Assembly (NCBI GenBank): GCA_946800325.1
Contig: OX326957.1
Coordinates: forward strand, 48,716,307-48,780,306
Direction: 5' to 3'
DNA from: Luzula sylvatica
Lineage: Eukaryota; Streptophyta; Magnoliopsida; Poales; Juncaceae
Length of the DNA stretch: 64,000 bases
Part shown: one piece after another, positions 12,252 to 24,800 of the stretch
Position numbering within the stretch: position 1 is the stretch's first letter
How the letters are laid out: each line of letters opens with the position of its first letter
Made by a program: the position numbers and the translations under genes
Notes under the pieces: generated by a model
What the model was told of the DNA's origin: nothing
What the model saw: only the letters and a program-made list of their open reading frames with translations
Database searches by the model: none

Positions 12252-15200
12252 ATGGATATCCAAGAGAGATTCTTCGACAATCTCAAAGATATGATGGGAT
12301 CCTTCGATTATTTACTCCACACAAGCAAGAAGCTAGCGACAAACTTCGGTGCATTCAATCACTTGTCCAAACCAGCAACAATCGACGACGGCGATCTGTC
12401 TAAGTTGAAGTTGAAGCTGGAGGCAATTCAGGCCACGCTGAGGAAAGCAGATGGGCTTGGTTTGTCCGATGAGTTTGATCGTCTCTGGATGAGGGAACTG
12501 AGGGATCTCGAGTACCGAGCTGAGGATATTGTGGAGCAAATCGAGTTCGAATCACGGCGAGTCCGTTTCGATGAGTTCAAGTTCGAGCTAATGAGGGCCA
12601 ACAAGGGGAAACGGAAGAACGAGGCTAGCCTATTTTCTTCTTTTCCTGCTGGTTCACTGAACATAAAGATCAAGAGGATCAGAGATATGTATGCAAACTT
12701 TCCTAATTATCAACATGCATTAATTTCGTTACATTTAATTAATTGCCTATTCCAAAGTTCCAATTGCTTAATTAGTTAAGTTGTGTGTAATTTAAAAGTT
12801 CAAATGTTCTTTTGTTCGTCCAATTTTTCATTCTTCAGATGATCTTCAAGTAAATAATGCCTTTTGCTACCATATTATCAAAATAATATTATTTGTGTTG
12901 TCCATTTCTTGTTGTTGATGTAAATGCATCTAGACTTGTTATATAAGCCTCTTTTATACTATATAATTTTTTTTTTCTTTCAAAGCTCGACAATTTTTGT
13001 GGTCCAATTTTTCAATCTTTTATACTATTTAGATTATTAAAGTAAATAATTTCGTATAGCGCGGCATCAGTGAACTAGATGAAAATGAGAGTCAAGTTGT
13101 AATTGTAGTAGACTCATCGAGCTATTTAAGCAACTCTTAAAGTCTTATTTTACCAGTAACTCAAGGTGGGATTATTCCCCTTTTCTACTCAATTTTGTTT
13201 CGGTACATAAAAAACCTCTATTGTTTAAATTTCTAACACCCTGTGATGTCAGAACAGAGAGATGATCCAATTTCGTCTTATTATTCTTGCAAGCACAACA
13301 TCAGTGATAATATTGTTCTGCCATGCACAACATCTTGTTCTTACGTCTTTGGTCACATGATACTACCCCCAGAATCACTCACCACCTCTATAATAGTAAC
13401 CTCATGATTATATTTTATATCCTTGTGTGACTAATGTAACACCAAATGCATAGGTACCGTGAGATTGCTCGCCACCGCGGTGCACTCCGCTTGAATCCTG
13501 AAGACGGCACGAAACGGCCGGAGCCTTCACCATCGGTACAGAGCACCTCATTCACCGAAACCAAACTTCACGGAAGAAAAGCTGACCTGGACAAGCTGAT
13601 TAAGTTACTTACCTCCGACGATTCCACCCATGAAAACGTGTATTCAATCATCCCAATAGTTGGCATGGCTGGCGTTGGGAAAACCACTCTTGTTCAACAT
13701 CTGTACCGCGAACAAATTATCCAATCTAACTTTGAGATAAGAATATGGGTATGCGTGTCACAAGACCGCGATGCGGTTCAAGTGACACGTAAAATTGCTG
13801 AAAATCTGGGTTTATCTGCTAGTGAACTTTCTCAGCCGAATTTAATTCAAGAGGCTATTGTTGGGCGTATAAGAGAGAAGAAGGTCTTGATAGTTCTTGA
13901 TGATGTGTGGATCGAGGACGAGAGTCATTGGAAGAGTTTAAAAGCTCCGCTCCAATTTGCTTCCAATGGAAGCAAAATTATAGTAACCACAAGGAGTGCC
14001 AAGGTCAGTCAAATGATGACGTGTACAAAAAAAATCCATTTAGGATGTCTCTCAGAAGATGACAGCTGGTCAGTCTGTTTACAACGTGTTCGAAATGGCA
14101 GTGAACCCAATTTGGAATCTAACATGATAGAGATCGGTAGGGAAGTTGTTGCGAGGTGCAAAGGCTTGCCATTGGCCGTCGGGGCCGTTGGGGCAGCTTT
14201 AAGCTTAAAACTCAATGAGAAACATTGGAATGATGTGTCGAAGAGTTACTTGCTGACTGATGATAGGACAGTCAGCCAGATTCTACCAGCTCTTCAGGTG
14301 AGTTACGATTACTTACCGCTGCATCTCAAGTACTGCTTTGCTTATTGTTCCTTGTTTCCAAAAGGTTATGTTTTTGAAAAGGATAAATTGGTGCAATTAT
14401 GGATGGCGCAAGGGTTTATCCATCCTAACAGTTCATCTAGCCTCGAAGAAGTCGGTTATAATTATTTTGATGATCTGTTTGAGAGGTGTTTTTTCCAGCA
14501 TTCACCATCTCATTATTCGAGCGAAGGGAAATATGTGATGCATGACCTGTATCATGAGCTTGCTGAAACTATCTCTGGCAAGGAGTATAACCGAACTGAG
14601 GATTTTAAGATGCAAAATTTTGATGAGGATATTAGTAAGGCGAGGCATTCCTCAATGGTTCCTCAAGAGACAAAATTTGACAAGGCAACTCCGTTAAAGT
14701 CTTTTCTTAACCAAGACCTACGAACCTTTCTCCTTGTTGGGGAAGATAAACCTGAGGGCGTTCATTTCGGCATGAATATCCCTCGAGATCTCTTCTCACT
14801 ATTAGAATGTCTAAGGGTTTTGGACTTGGGCAATAGCGACATTCTAAACCTACCTAGTACCATAGGACACATGATCCATCTAAGGTACCTCTCTGTTGAG
14901 AATACTAGGATTACAATTTTGCCCGAGTCGTTAGGTGGCCTCTTTAACCTCCAAACACTGAACTTGAAACATTGTTATGATCTCAAGGAGTTACCGAAGG
15001 GAATGAAACTCTTGGATAAATTGAGGCATCTTTATTTACCATTGGGTGGGAGTTGTTGTATAGTGATGCCAGCTGGCATGGGGCAAATGACTAGCCTCCA
15101 AACACTTCCCTTAATTGTTGTTCAAAGCGAAAATGATAAATGTGGAGTAGAAGAATTGGGAAGTTTGGAGAACCTTAAAGGCGAGCTGTGTATATCGGGG

Positions 15201-15992
15201 ATGAATAACGTAACTGATGTGGAGTTTGCTGAAGAAGCAAATATGCAGACCAAATGCAAGCTTCAGAAATTGACCTTGGAATGGTCTGATTCCGGTTCTG
15301 AGAAAACCGTGTCAGAGGTGTTAGAGACTATCAAGCCGCACTCGAATTTGGAGGAATTGATTATAGAAGGTTTCTGTGGAAACAGATTCCCCTCTTGGCT
15401 CGGGGATGAATATTTATCGAAATTAGCCACTCTGGAGATAAAGAAATGCATAAATGCTGAAGAAGTGCCCTCTCTTGGCCGCCTTCCATCCCTCAAGTAT
15501 CTTTCCATACAGTCCATGGCGAGATTAAAGCGTATTGGACCAGAATTCTGTGGCCATGCCAGTAGCAGTAGTACGAACCCGTGTATTGTGGGGTTTCCGA
15601 AATTAGAGACATTAGTTTTTAAAAGGATGGACGCTTGGGAGGAGTGGAGCGGAGTTGAGGAAGGGGATTTCCCTCACCTAGACACTCTTATTCTTAATAG
15701 ATGTGAAAAGCTGTGTACGGTGCCTCCGATTACCTCTTTAGTTACTTTGAAAATTTTGAGATGCCCGATGTTGTGCATTGATAATACGAAGTTGTCTGAC
15801 TTTCACCACTATCCATTGCTTATTTTGTCCGAGTGTGAAAGCAGATTTGAAGAAAGTATAATCCATTTTCAGGTAAATTTTGTGCTAGATTATAGGTTCT
15901 TTTAGTTTTCATTTTTATGTTTTTGGAAGTCAATCCCTACTCTTGGAGCTCAAATCTTTTTATTGCAGGAAATGCAAACGTCTAATAGGTAG
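12252..15992 (+). CDS. CC-NB-ARC-LRR disease-resistance protein (RGA-like)
   Basis: Intracellular immune receptor of the CNL class. Model: exons 12252-12688, 13454-15872 and 15969-15992, giving 959 residues. Introns are GTATGC...TAG (765 bp, splitting an ATG codon) and GTAAAT...CAG (96 bp). Exon 1 encodes an Rx_N-type coiled coil. Exon 2 has every NB-ARC motif in order: P-loop GMAGVGKTTL (about residue 216), RNBS-A, kinase-2 KVLIVLDDVW (the W marks the CNL class), RNBS-B IIVTTRS, GLPLAVG, RNBS-D CFAYCSLFPKG and MHD in VMHDLYHEL (about residue 508). Leucine-rich repeats follow from about residue 590, starting LRVLDLGNSDILNLPSTIG. The tiny last exon adds eight codons and a stop. If intron 2 is retained the protein ends at 15905 instead. 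Nothing looks broken. Confidence 0.93.
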
Positions 15993-16488
15993 GAGGTCCA
16001 AGGGAGCATCAATATTCCATGTTCGTACTCTGATGTCGTCATGGTTGAGAGCCAAACCGTGAACTTTTGATGTATCAAGTATCCAAGTCCTTTGAGTTTG
16101 TTAAGGTAGTCTTTTCATCTGTTACAAGAAATTACTTGTGAAGTGGTGCATAACTAAATATGTTATTTTTGGCCCCTCTTATTTGTGATATATAGTGAAT
16201 ATCTTTGAATAGAGAAGAATAAGTCAGCAATATTAGGCACCCCTCTTAATTACCCCGCAATATCCCCCGCAATTGTTAATTAGGAAATTAAATGCATTTA
16301 TTACATGCCTAATTAGTACATGCGGGGCAAATGCGTGTTTAATTTGCGTGGTGCATAGTATAATTCAGAATAAGTAGCTAGTCCCTAAAATTTAAATGAA
16401 CTGCTTCTGTGCAGTATTGAAATCTGAAAGAAATTAACTAAATTTGTCCATAATTATATGCCCCTTCCCTATATTATTATTATTATTA
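15993..16488. other. NLR 3' flank, noncoding
   Basis: 3' UTR and intergenic sequence. 16245-16370 contains CCCCGCAA repeats and a partial inverted repeat (TAATTAGGAAATTAAATGC with a CCTAATTAG half), possibly a decayed MITE, but no TSD was found. An (ATT)n run lies at about 16471-16491. Confidence 0.5.
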
Positions 16489-16497
16489 TTATTTAAT

Positions 16498-16691
16498 GGG
16501 TGATTCTATGGTAGGAATTTTTTTTAAATTATTATACAAATTAACAAGGGTATTTTGGTATTTTTCAATTCTCTAGTTTAATAATAATTAATGCAATGCT
16601 TAAAAAAAAAACTAATTTATTTGACAATTTTTCAAAATAATTACTTATCCTCAAAATATCCTTTTGAAAAGGTCTTGTCATAGAATCACCC
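16498..16691. mobile_element. MITE with 9-bp TSD (Mutator-type), 194 bp
   Basis: Terminal inverted repeats start GGGTGATTCTATG at both ends and the arms diverge after 13 bases. Perfect 9-bp duplications TTATTTAAT flank it (16489-16497 and 16692-16700). A 9-bp TSD is typical of Mutator-like elements. The interior is AT-rich and noncoding. Confidence 0.88.
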
Positions 16692-16700
16692 TTATTTAAT

Positions 16701-17072
16701 TTGCTTCATATGACTTTGTTTTCTCTTTTTGCCCTTTTTAGATGAATACTGTGGGTGAGCCATTGCCGACTCGGTTTATTAAAAATAGTATCTCCCTTGT
16801 CTATCCTCTTTTACCGAATAAAACTTTTGAACACTTGGAAGTATTTTGTGGATTTTGTGATTTTTTATTGATGTAATAAAGGATGTATTTGAAACAAGAT
16901 GCTTGTAGTTGCTTATATCAAGGCTACTGCGAATCCTCGAACAGTTTTTATTTGTTAAAATTTTTATATATCTCAAAACTAGAAATAACTCGTGGAGACT
17001 ATAGCTTTAACAAAAACCAAACTTAGTTGCAACGTGTAGTACTGGATTTGATTGTATCGAAATCCTAAAAGA
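16701..17072. other. intergenic, nothing recognised
   Basis: AT-rich sequence without a convincing ORF, repeat or RNA gene. Confidence 0.5.
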
Positions 17073-17080
17073 GATTCTTG

Positions 17081-18224
17081 CTATGTAGCACGGATAGGGT
17101 AAGAATATCGTATCCGATACGACAAATTTTGAAAACTCTAGGATACGATACGTTATATATGTATATTATTTCAATTTGGATATTTTACATATTATTGAAT
17201 AGTAAAAATATTGGGTATTTTTTTTTTTTTTTTTTTAATTGCAACTTATAGATGCATGGTATATATTAAGCAAATGAATTACATAAAATTATATTGTTTA
17301 GAAAAAAAAAAAAAAAAAAAATTGGAATCATTGCAACTTGAACATGGTCCAATTAACAACCCAAAAAAAATAAGGAAACTCTTGCTAGGGTTTGTCGTCA
17401 ACAATGGCGGCCGCCGCCTTCTTCCTCTTGATTTTACGTACTCGTCGGCCGCCGCCGCTAGCTTACCTTTGTACACAGTCGTTATCGATTGTTCTTCTTG
17501 GATTGCGGTGCATCTCGATCCATAATCATGGATGTAGCCTCGAGATTAGGTATGGAGCTCGGGTATTATCATGGCCGACACGAGCTATTCGCCTTCGTTG
17601 CCATGACATTTACCTCTCCTTTGCCGTTGTTGTCGTAGTCAAAATCGATCTTCTTGTCGTTGTTGCCGTGGCATAAACGATCTTCATCATTTTGTTCTTG
17701 TTTGGTCGCCGTGTGGAGCACTACCTTAGACGTGGTAACCGTTGAAGTGGGGGTGGGTGATGAAGCTCCAAGAATTGAGCTCCAATGGTGGAACTCAAAA
17801 AATGGAACTCACATGGTTGTGAGGAGGGTTAGGGTTCGGTTTGGATGGGGTTGAGGAAAGGTTGAGTAGAGGAGAGAGGAGGGAAGGAGGAGGAGGAGAA
17901 GGGAGGGGAGGGGAGGGAGGAGAGGGGGAGTGGTGACGGCTAGGGTTTGCCCCACCCCCCAAGCTTTCACTCTTTTCTCTCTTTCGCTCTTTCCAAGAAG
18001 AGAGAGTATTGGATATTTTTATATTGGACAAAAAAACAAAAAACAATGAATTCGTTGTATCGGAACCGCGTCGTGCCGTATCGGAATCGTATCGGTTCAA
18101 ATTTATATACTGACATAGTCCGATATGCCACGTGGCGTATCGGATACGTATTGGTGCCGTATCGGTGGCGTATCCGTATCCGATACGGGTACGGTTCATT
18201 TTTTGAAGTATCTGCGCAACATAG
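17081..18224. mobile_element. non-autonomous hAT-like element (1,144 bp) with gene-like interior
   Basis: The ends are inverted: CTATGTAGCACGGATA on the left against CTATGTTGCGCAGATA on the right. Subterminal repeats of a GTATCCGATACG palindrome lie at 17108-17155 and 18050-18190. Flanks GATTCTTG (17073-17080) and GATTCTTA (18225-18232) agree at 7 of 8 bases, an hAT-sized TSD. The middle (17390-17960) is far more GC-rich than the ends and contains a 5'-leader-like CTAGGGTTT before an ATGGCGGCCGCC start. That suggests captured host sequence. Confidence 0.7.
17404..17676 (+). CDS. possible captured ORF inside the hAT-like element (unidentified)
   Basis: An ORF of about 90 codons starts ATGGCGGCCGCCGCC (MAAAAFFLLIL), 20 bp after a CTAGGGTTT leader motif often seen at plant gene starts. 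The product is hydrophobic with a V-rich tail and matches no family I know. GC content is unlike the flanks. It may be a captured first exon or a chance frame in captured DNA. Confidence 0.25.
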   Translation: MAAAAFFLLILRTRRPPPLAYLCTQSLSIVLLGLRCISIHNHGCSLEIRYGARVLSWPTRAIRLRCHDIYLSFAVVVVVKIDLLVVVAVA

Positions 18225-18232
18225 GATTCTTA

Positions 18233-18629
18233 TTATTTGTGTTGACTGAAGCCGGCACAGTATCAAAGTTAATAATACAAAAATTGTTTCCTGTAATATT
18301 GTGATGATTAGAGTATTCACGCAAGATTGTATGTAAGATGTTCGATGAAATTCTCATGATAAAAAGATTAGTCGATTACTACCTTATTTCCCGTAACTCT
18401 TTTATTGTGTGGTGAATGACTTCGACCAATAAGGCAATACACACTAGCAAAGCTAGTAAAGTATTATGGTTATGAATGTAAAGGTTACATGTGAGATTTG
18501 GAACATTATCAGAGTTTCTCTCATCAAATAATCAATGATTCAATTTTCATCGCAAAGAAAAATAAATGTGAGATTTAGAACATTATCAGAGTTTCTTTCA
18601 TCAGATGACCAAAAATGCATCACTCCTAA
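18233..18629. other. intergenic with a 78-bp tandem duplication
   Basis: A segment beginning GTGAGATTTGGAACATTATC near 18490 is repeated with a few changes from about 18568. Otherwise noncoding. Confidence 0.55.
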
Positions 18630-19190
18630 GGGCATGTTTGCTAGAGCAGTTCTGTAATATAGTTGCAGGAAGTTACTAGTTACATGAAGTTACTAGTTAC
18701 ATGAAGTTACTAGTAGCAGGAAGCTAATATATGAATATCAGGAAGCAATAAAAGCACTAGCAGGAATTAATTGCTTACCAAATAATTCATGAATCGGTTG
18801 AGAGGCGATTTTGAGAGGCGATTTTGAGAGGCGAATTCTAAGGGATTTTCCTCCGGTAAACTACACCGGTTTCACTTCTCTCTCTGGAGGCTGCCAATTA
18901 CTCTTATTCCAGTGAACTCCACCGGTATCTTTCAAGAACTTCAAGAAGCTATCTCTCAAACAAACATTCTCAAGATCAAACAAACCTTAAGCAAGAAGAG
19001 ACAAAGATAAGCAAAGAAGAGTGCAAGAAACAACACAAAAAATATTACAAATTGAAGGAAAAAAATTGAAACAAGGCGCTGCAAGGGAAATAAGAGGGGA
19101 AGAATCAAAGTCTTAAAGCTTGAAGCAACTCCATCTTCATGAAGACTCCAAACGGCTAAGTTTTTTAAACCTTCCAATTTTCTTTACATC

Positions 19191-21026
19191 ATGAATTCCA
19201 AACCTACTTATGCACAAGCCCTAAATCAAAATACAAATCAAAATAATCAATGGACATTAGTTAGCAAATATAAAAAACCACAGTATATGCAAAAACTTGT
19301 CTCAAATGGTTATCAAAAAAATTCAAATTTTCAGGAAAAAACTTGTTTTAGATGTCTATCAACTACACACACAAGATTTCAATGTAGGGAATCAATAAGA
19401 TGTTACAAATGTCATAAATTAGGTCATGTTGAAAAATTTTGCTATTCAAAAATTTTTGAAAAAATCATACCTTTTTCTAAGCCAAATACTGCATATATCC
19501 AAAAGGGGAAACAGGTCCTAAATAAAGAAATAGAAAATAATTAATTAATAGTGAATTTATCAACAAATACAACATAAATTAATCACAAAATTTTGACAAA
19601 AGAAATTCAAATTGAAAATTTACCTGACATCTATTGCAATCCTATATCATTAATAAAAATTACTGAATCTCTCGGTACACTAATAAAAGTCGGTACCTAC
19701 ATTCCAACAAAAATTATTTCAAGTATCAAATTATTAATTAATTGCAAGGATAATATTAAAATACCAAATTCAATTAAACAAATTGACAAGGAATCTACTA
19801 CTATACTACCTGTTAAGGAAATATTAAATTTTGCAAGCTCTTCCCAAATAAACAATAATGAAAAAATCCCAAAAACGACTGAAATCAAATCAGGAAATTT
19901 AAAAAAGGATTTTAAACCTAAAAATAATGAAAAAATCCCAAAAACGACTGAAATCAAATCAGGAAATTCAAAAAAGGATTTTAAACCTAAAAAAACAAAT
20001 GTAGCACTCACAAGTAATAATAGAAAGAAAATTACTAAAATCTGGCAAAAAAAGAAAAAAATAATCTCTTATTGGAGAGTCAAGGGTAAAATGGTAAATT
20101 TACCAAATAACCTAAAAATTGACAGTCAAGATATTGAGATTTTAAAAGAGAAATTAAATGACAAAACTTTTAAAATTGATTTTGAAGAAGAATTACAAAA
20201 ACAATTAATTGTTTATGATATGAAATCATCACTACCTAACTTCCTCGAATCAATAATCAATTCAAAACCAGAAATAGTAAGAAATGATTTTAAAAAATTG
20301 ATAACATATACTGAAAATATAGAACCACATGATGGAAATGATTTAAACCAAATTTCAAATCAAGATGAAAACAATATGGACATAATTAGGGTTGAGCCAT
20401 TAAACATCAATTCATAAAGCATTAAGGGAGAAAATTTTCTAAGGGTACAAGGGGAAGTTTTTTTAGAAAATCCAGAAGTATATACCTTGGAAGTTAATCA
20501 AAAGAACTTGCCCCTAACAATTTGGAATAGGCCTCAAAATCCTGAAAAAAATCAAAAAAAGATAAGTGATTATTATAAAAAAATTTCAACAGAATTACAA
20601 AATGATTTCTTAAACATAACACAAAATTCTAGTGAGATTATAACTTCATCTTTTAAAATAGGAGAAAATAACCTAATTCAACCTAATCAAAAAACAACAG
20701 AAAATAAATCAAAAAATAAAAGTAAAATAATAAAAATTGATGAACAAAGAAGAACCTCTAGATTATTAAATAAACAAGTAAATCACTACCAATCTCCTAT
20801 CGAAAAAGCACAACTAGTTAAGTTCAAAGAAATTCAAAAAGACAGATCAAAAAGAAATAAATCTACTAAACAAAATATTACAGAAATAAAATCTTTAAAC
20901 TTAGAGGGTAAATTAGAGATTTTTGATAAAAATGAAATAGAAGAATTATTATCATCCACTGGAATAGATATAAATGATGAAATTAAAGATAAAATTAATA
21001 ATTTAGTAGATGAACAAAGTACTTAG
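19191..21026 (+). pseudogene. LINE ORF1 (RNA-binding, CCHC zinc knuckles)
   Basis: One continuous register runs from ATG 19191 to the stop at 21024-21026, broken by in-frame stops at 19542, 19572 and 20415. Residues 54-86 contain two knuckles: a degenerate CFRCLSTTHTRFQC and a canonical CYKCHKLGHVEKFC. The rest is a lysine/asparagine-rich basic region. It includes a 22-residue block (NNEKIPKTTEIKSG...) repeated in tandem at 19853-19990. Such proteins coat the LINE RNA and assist target-primed reverse transcription. Confidence 0.82.
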
Positions 21027-21132
21027 TACTTGTTCATCTTAAGAGGAGAAATTAAATAATCAAATGTTATACAAAAAAATAAAAATACTATCATGGAACG
21101 TTAGAGGACTAAATGCAACAGAAAAAAAAATA

Positions 21133-21328
21133 TTAGTATGTAAAAATATTAAAGATGAAAATATTGATATATGTTGTCTACAAGAAACTTGTAGGGTTAC
21201 GCACACGTTTATCAAAGTGTGCAGCGGAATTTAGTATGTAAAAATATTAAAGATGAAAATATTGATATATGTTGTCTACAAGAAACTTGTAGGGTTACGC
21301 ACACGTTTATCAAAGTGTGCAGCGGAAT
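21133..21328. repeat. exact 98-bp tandem duplication across the LINE/LTR junction
   Basis: 21133-21230 is repeated exactly as 21231-21328. Each unit holds 57 bp of LINE ORF2 (ending in the target site AAACT) plus the first 41 bp of the inserted LTR. It must therefore have formed after the LTR insertion. The perfect identity implies a recent event or an assembly artefact. Confidence 0.93.
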
Positions 21329-21899
21329 AGGATTCGCATGCGTAACCTAATTCTACCGGGATCACGCTCGAAAACCATCCAAAAAGGAAGAGTTGGAGAT
21401 AATTACCTCGTACAAGTTAATACGTGTCGATTACTTCTCCAAATCCGTGAACCTTCTCCAAGGAATGCTTGTGCAGTCCCTCTACTCGTGTCCACCTTGA
21501 TTTCGACCGATCGGAAATCGCCAACGCCGTTCTAGTCGACGTCACGATTACTTCTCTCTAGATCCTTGCTCAATTCTCCCTCTCAATCACTCCAGATCTG
21601 ATCTAGAATTTCTGTGGAAGAGAAGAGAGAAACGGCGGCTCAAAACCCTAGAAAAACTTAGGTTAAACGAAATCAGAATTCTATATATATAGGAACTAAG
21701 TCAGTTCGAACGCACCTAAATGGTTCGTTCGAACGAACCCACTTAAGTAGTTCATTCGAACTAACCCAAATCTGACTGTCACGAATAAGTCCGTTCGAAC
21801 GCACTCATATAGTTCGTTCGAACGAACCTAATTCTGACTGCAGAATTGCCTATTTATATAAATTCTTCCAAGTTAATTTTTAAACCATATTTTCTTTCA
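21190..21899 (-). mobile_element. solo LTR inserted in LINE ORF2
   Basis: The insert begins TGTAGGGTTACG and ends TTTTCTTTCA, with 5-bp TSD AAACT before (21185-21189, again at 21283-21287) and after (21900-21904). On the minus strand it starts TGAAAGAAAATATGG, has a U3 with repeated TTCGAA palindromes, a TATA box (CTATATATATAG, near 21680) and a leader with CTAGGGTTTTGAG, so it points left. Start and end resemble the family-A LTR (TGAARGAAA ... ACA), suggesting a related lineage. Length without the duplicated 98 bp is 612 bp. Confidence 0.88.
21695..21835 (-). promoter_or_regulatory. TTCGAACGAAC palindrome repeats in LTR U3
   Basis: Five TTCGAA cores occur within 140 bp, two of them extended to GTTCGTTCGAACGAAC. 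They lie upstream of the LTR TATA box in the minus orientation, the position of an LTR enhancer. The bound factor is unknown. Confidence 0.55.
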
Positions 21900-24800
21900 A
21901 AACTAAAATGGAAGAAATAGATAAAATTATAAACAATGAATGTTGTGGGAAAAATTTAAAAGGATTTGATTTTTTAAGTTCAATAGGTCTTCTGGAGGAA
22001 TATTAATCTCATGGAATGAAAAACTTTTTACATATATATCCTCAACAAAACTAAAATACTCAATTTCAATAATTTTACAAAATAAATGGGATAACTTCAA
22101 AATTTTGGTTACTGGTATTTATGGACCAGTTAAAAGTATATATAAAACAGAATTTATAAATGAACTTAATTTTATAGGAAATAATAATGATCTCCCATGA
22201 ATGCTTATGGGTGATTTTAACCTAGTTTTATATTCACATGAGAAAAGTGGTAAAATTAGACACATTCAGTCTACAAATGATTTTAGGAATTTCATAAATA
22301 ATCTACACTTTATTGATATACCATTAAAAGGGAGAAATTATACTTGGCAAAATTCAGTAGCTAAGGCAAAACTAGATAGAATCATTATAAATAAAGATCG
22401 GTTAATAAATTTTCCAAATGCACAATTAACACCTAAAACTAATCTTTGTTCTGATCACATACCAATTCTATATGAAGCTCAAACAAAACTCCCAATTTTT
22501 AATGGATTTAGGTTTGAAAATAAATGGTTACAAATAGATGAATTTAAAACACTAATCAGAACACACTTTGAAAGTAATATTTGTAACACGATGGAGGAAT
22601 ATTTTATTAAAATAAATAATTTAAGTCAAAACCTAATTGAACTTAATAAAAAAATGCATATAAAAAATAATATTTATACTGAAAATTGCAAAAAAAATTT
22701 AAACTGGACAGATAAAATTGAGGACTTTAGATCATTAAAACAAATAGAAAAATGGATTAAACTTAAAGCTAAATTAAGACTAGAAATTATATTATCATTA
22801 AATAAAATATATTGGAAACAAAGATCTAAATTTAACTGGATTAAAAATGGTGATGCAAATACTAAATTCTTTCATTTACATGCAACAATTAAAAAATCAA
22901 ATTCAATGATAGCTATTTTAAAAGATAAACATGGAATTGAATTTAAAGATCATGAAAATAAGGCAAAATTGCTATTTTCTTTTTACAGAGATTTAATGGG
23001 AAAAAATGTTATTAACACAAAAGATTATGGAAATATAAATCTAAATAAATTATATGAAAATAATAAAATTAATCTATCAGAAATTGAAAATCCTTTTAAT
23101 ATGTCAGAACCAAATCAAGCAATAAAAGAGTGGAAAAATAATAAAAGCCCTGGTCCTTATGGGCTAATTGGGGAATTTTTTAAAGATAATTGCAACTTAT
23201 TAAATACAGAAATATTAGGGTTATTTAATAAAAATGCACACAAAGGATTATCAAAATTCAATACTTCGTATATTGCACTAATTCCTAAAAAAGAAGATGC
23301 TATTGAGCCCAAAGATTTTAGGCCAATTAGTTTAATTTCAAGTATGCAATGGCTTTTTTCAAAAAATATGATCTAACAGAATAAATAAAGACATAAATAA
23401 AATGATTTTAAAAAACCAATTGGGATTTTTAAACGGTAGGAATATAGCAGAAAACTATGTTTATGCTAGGGAAATTCTGTGCTTAGCAAATAGGACAAAA
23501 ATACCCCTAATTATTCTAAAGTTGGACATACATAAAGCCTTTGATAGTATTTCATGGTATTTTTTAATTAAAGTAATGGAAGTAAGAGGATTTGAAAAAA
23601 ATTTCATAAATTGGATTAAATATTATGTATTACCAGGAACAACTAGAATAATATTAAATGGAATTCCAGGTAAACATATACACTTAAAAAGAGGCTTAAA
23701 ACAAGGAGACCCTACTTCAACACATTTATTTTTATTAATTATGGATGTACTATCTGTTTTACTTGAAAAATTGAGTGACAAAAACTTTATTTCAAAACCA
23801 ATCCAAAATATATACACTAGCTTAATTTTTGCAGATGACTCAATCTTATTTATAAAACCAAATTTAACTAATATTAAAAGAATAAAATACATATTAAACT
23901 TATTTTGACAAGAATCAGGGTTAAAAATGAATTATCATAAATCTGAAATTATAGGAATGAATATAAATGATGAATTATTAAATACAATTTCACAAGAGTT
24001 AGAGTGTAATACTGGAAATTTCCCAATTAATTATTTAGGGTTACCCTTACACTATAAAAAATCCTCAAAAAATGATTACTTAAAAATAATTGAAAAAATT
24101 ACTAGTAAACTAAATGGTTGGAAAGGTTGTTTGTTAAGTAAATCTGGTAGATTGGTTCTAATGAATTCAGTTTTGACTTCAATGCCCATATACTATTTTA
24201 ATGTTTTTAAATTTCCTAAATGGGTCTTAACTGAAATAGATAAAATCAGAAAACAATTTTTATGGAAAGGGAATAATAAAATAGGCTACAATTTAGTGGA
24301 TTGGAATATAGTTTGCCAGACAAAGGAAAAAGGGGGTTTAGGGGTTTTAAATCTTCAAATTTTTAATAAAGTATTACTGACAAAATGGTTATGGTTATAT
24401 TTTAATTCAGAAGGGAAATTAGATTGGTTTAACTTACTAGAAAATCCTTTAAATCAAGAAATAAATCAAACAAATTATTTAAAAAATTCATATTTCTGGA
24501 ATGATGTGCTCAAAAATCATGATTTTTTTAATCAAAGTCTAAATGTTATAATAGGTAATGGTACCAGTGCAAATTTTTGGAAATCTAAATGGTGTGAAAA
24601 ACCTTTAATATTTAAATTTAAAGAGCTTTATTCATTTTCAGAAAATAAATATGGCACAATAAATTACTTTTATAATGCTATGCAAGAAAACAATCTTTAT
24701 ACAAGTTTAGGGTTACATGTACCTTTGTCATTAGTAGCACAAGCACAATTTGATGAATTAGAAATCATTTGCAGCTCCCTAAACCTAAATCCTTCTCAAA

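Noticed and set aside
16245..16370. Candidate MITE with CCCCGC repeats
   Set aside because: Arms match poorly and no TSD could be read.
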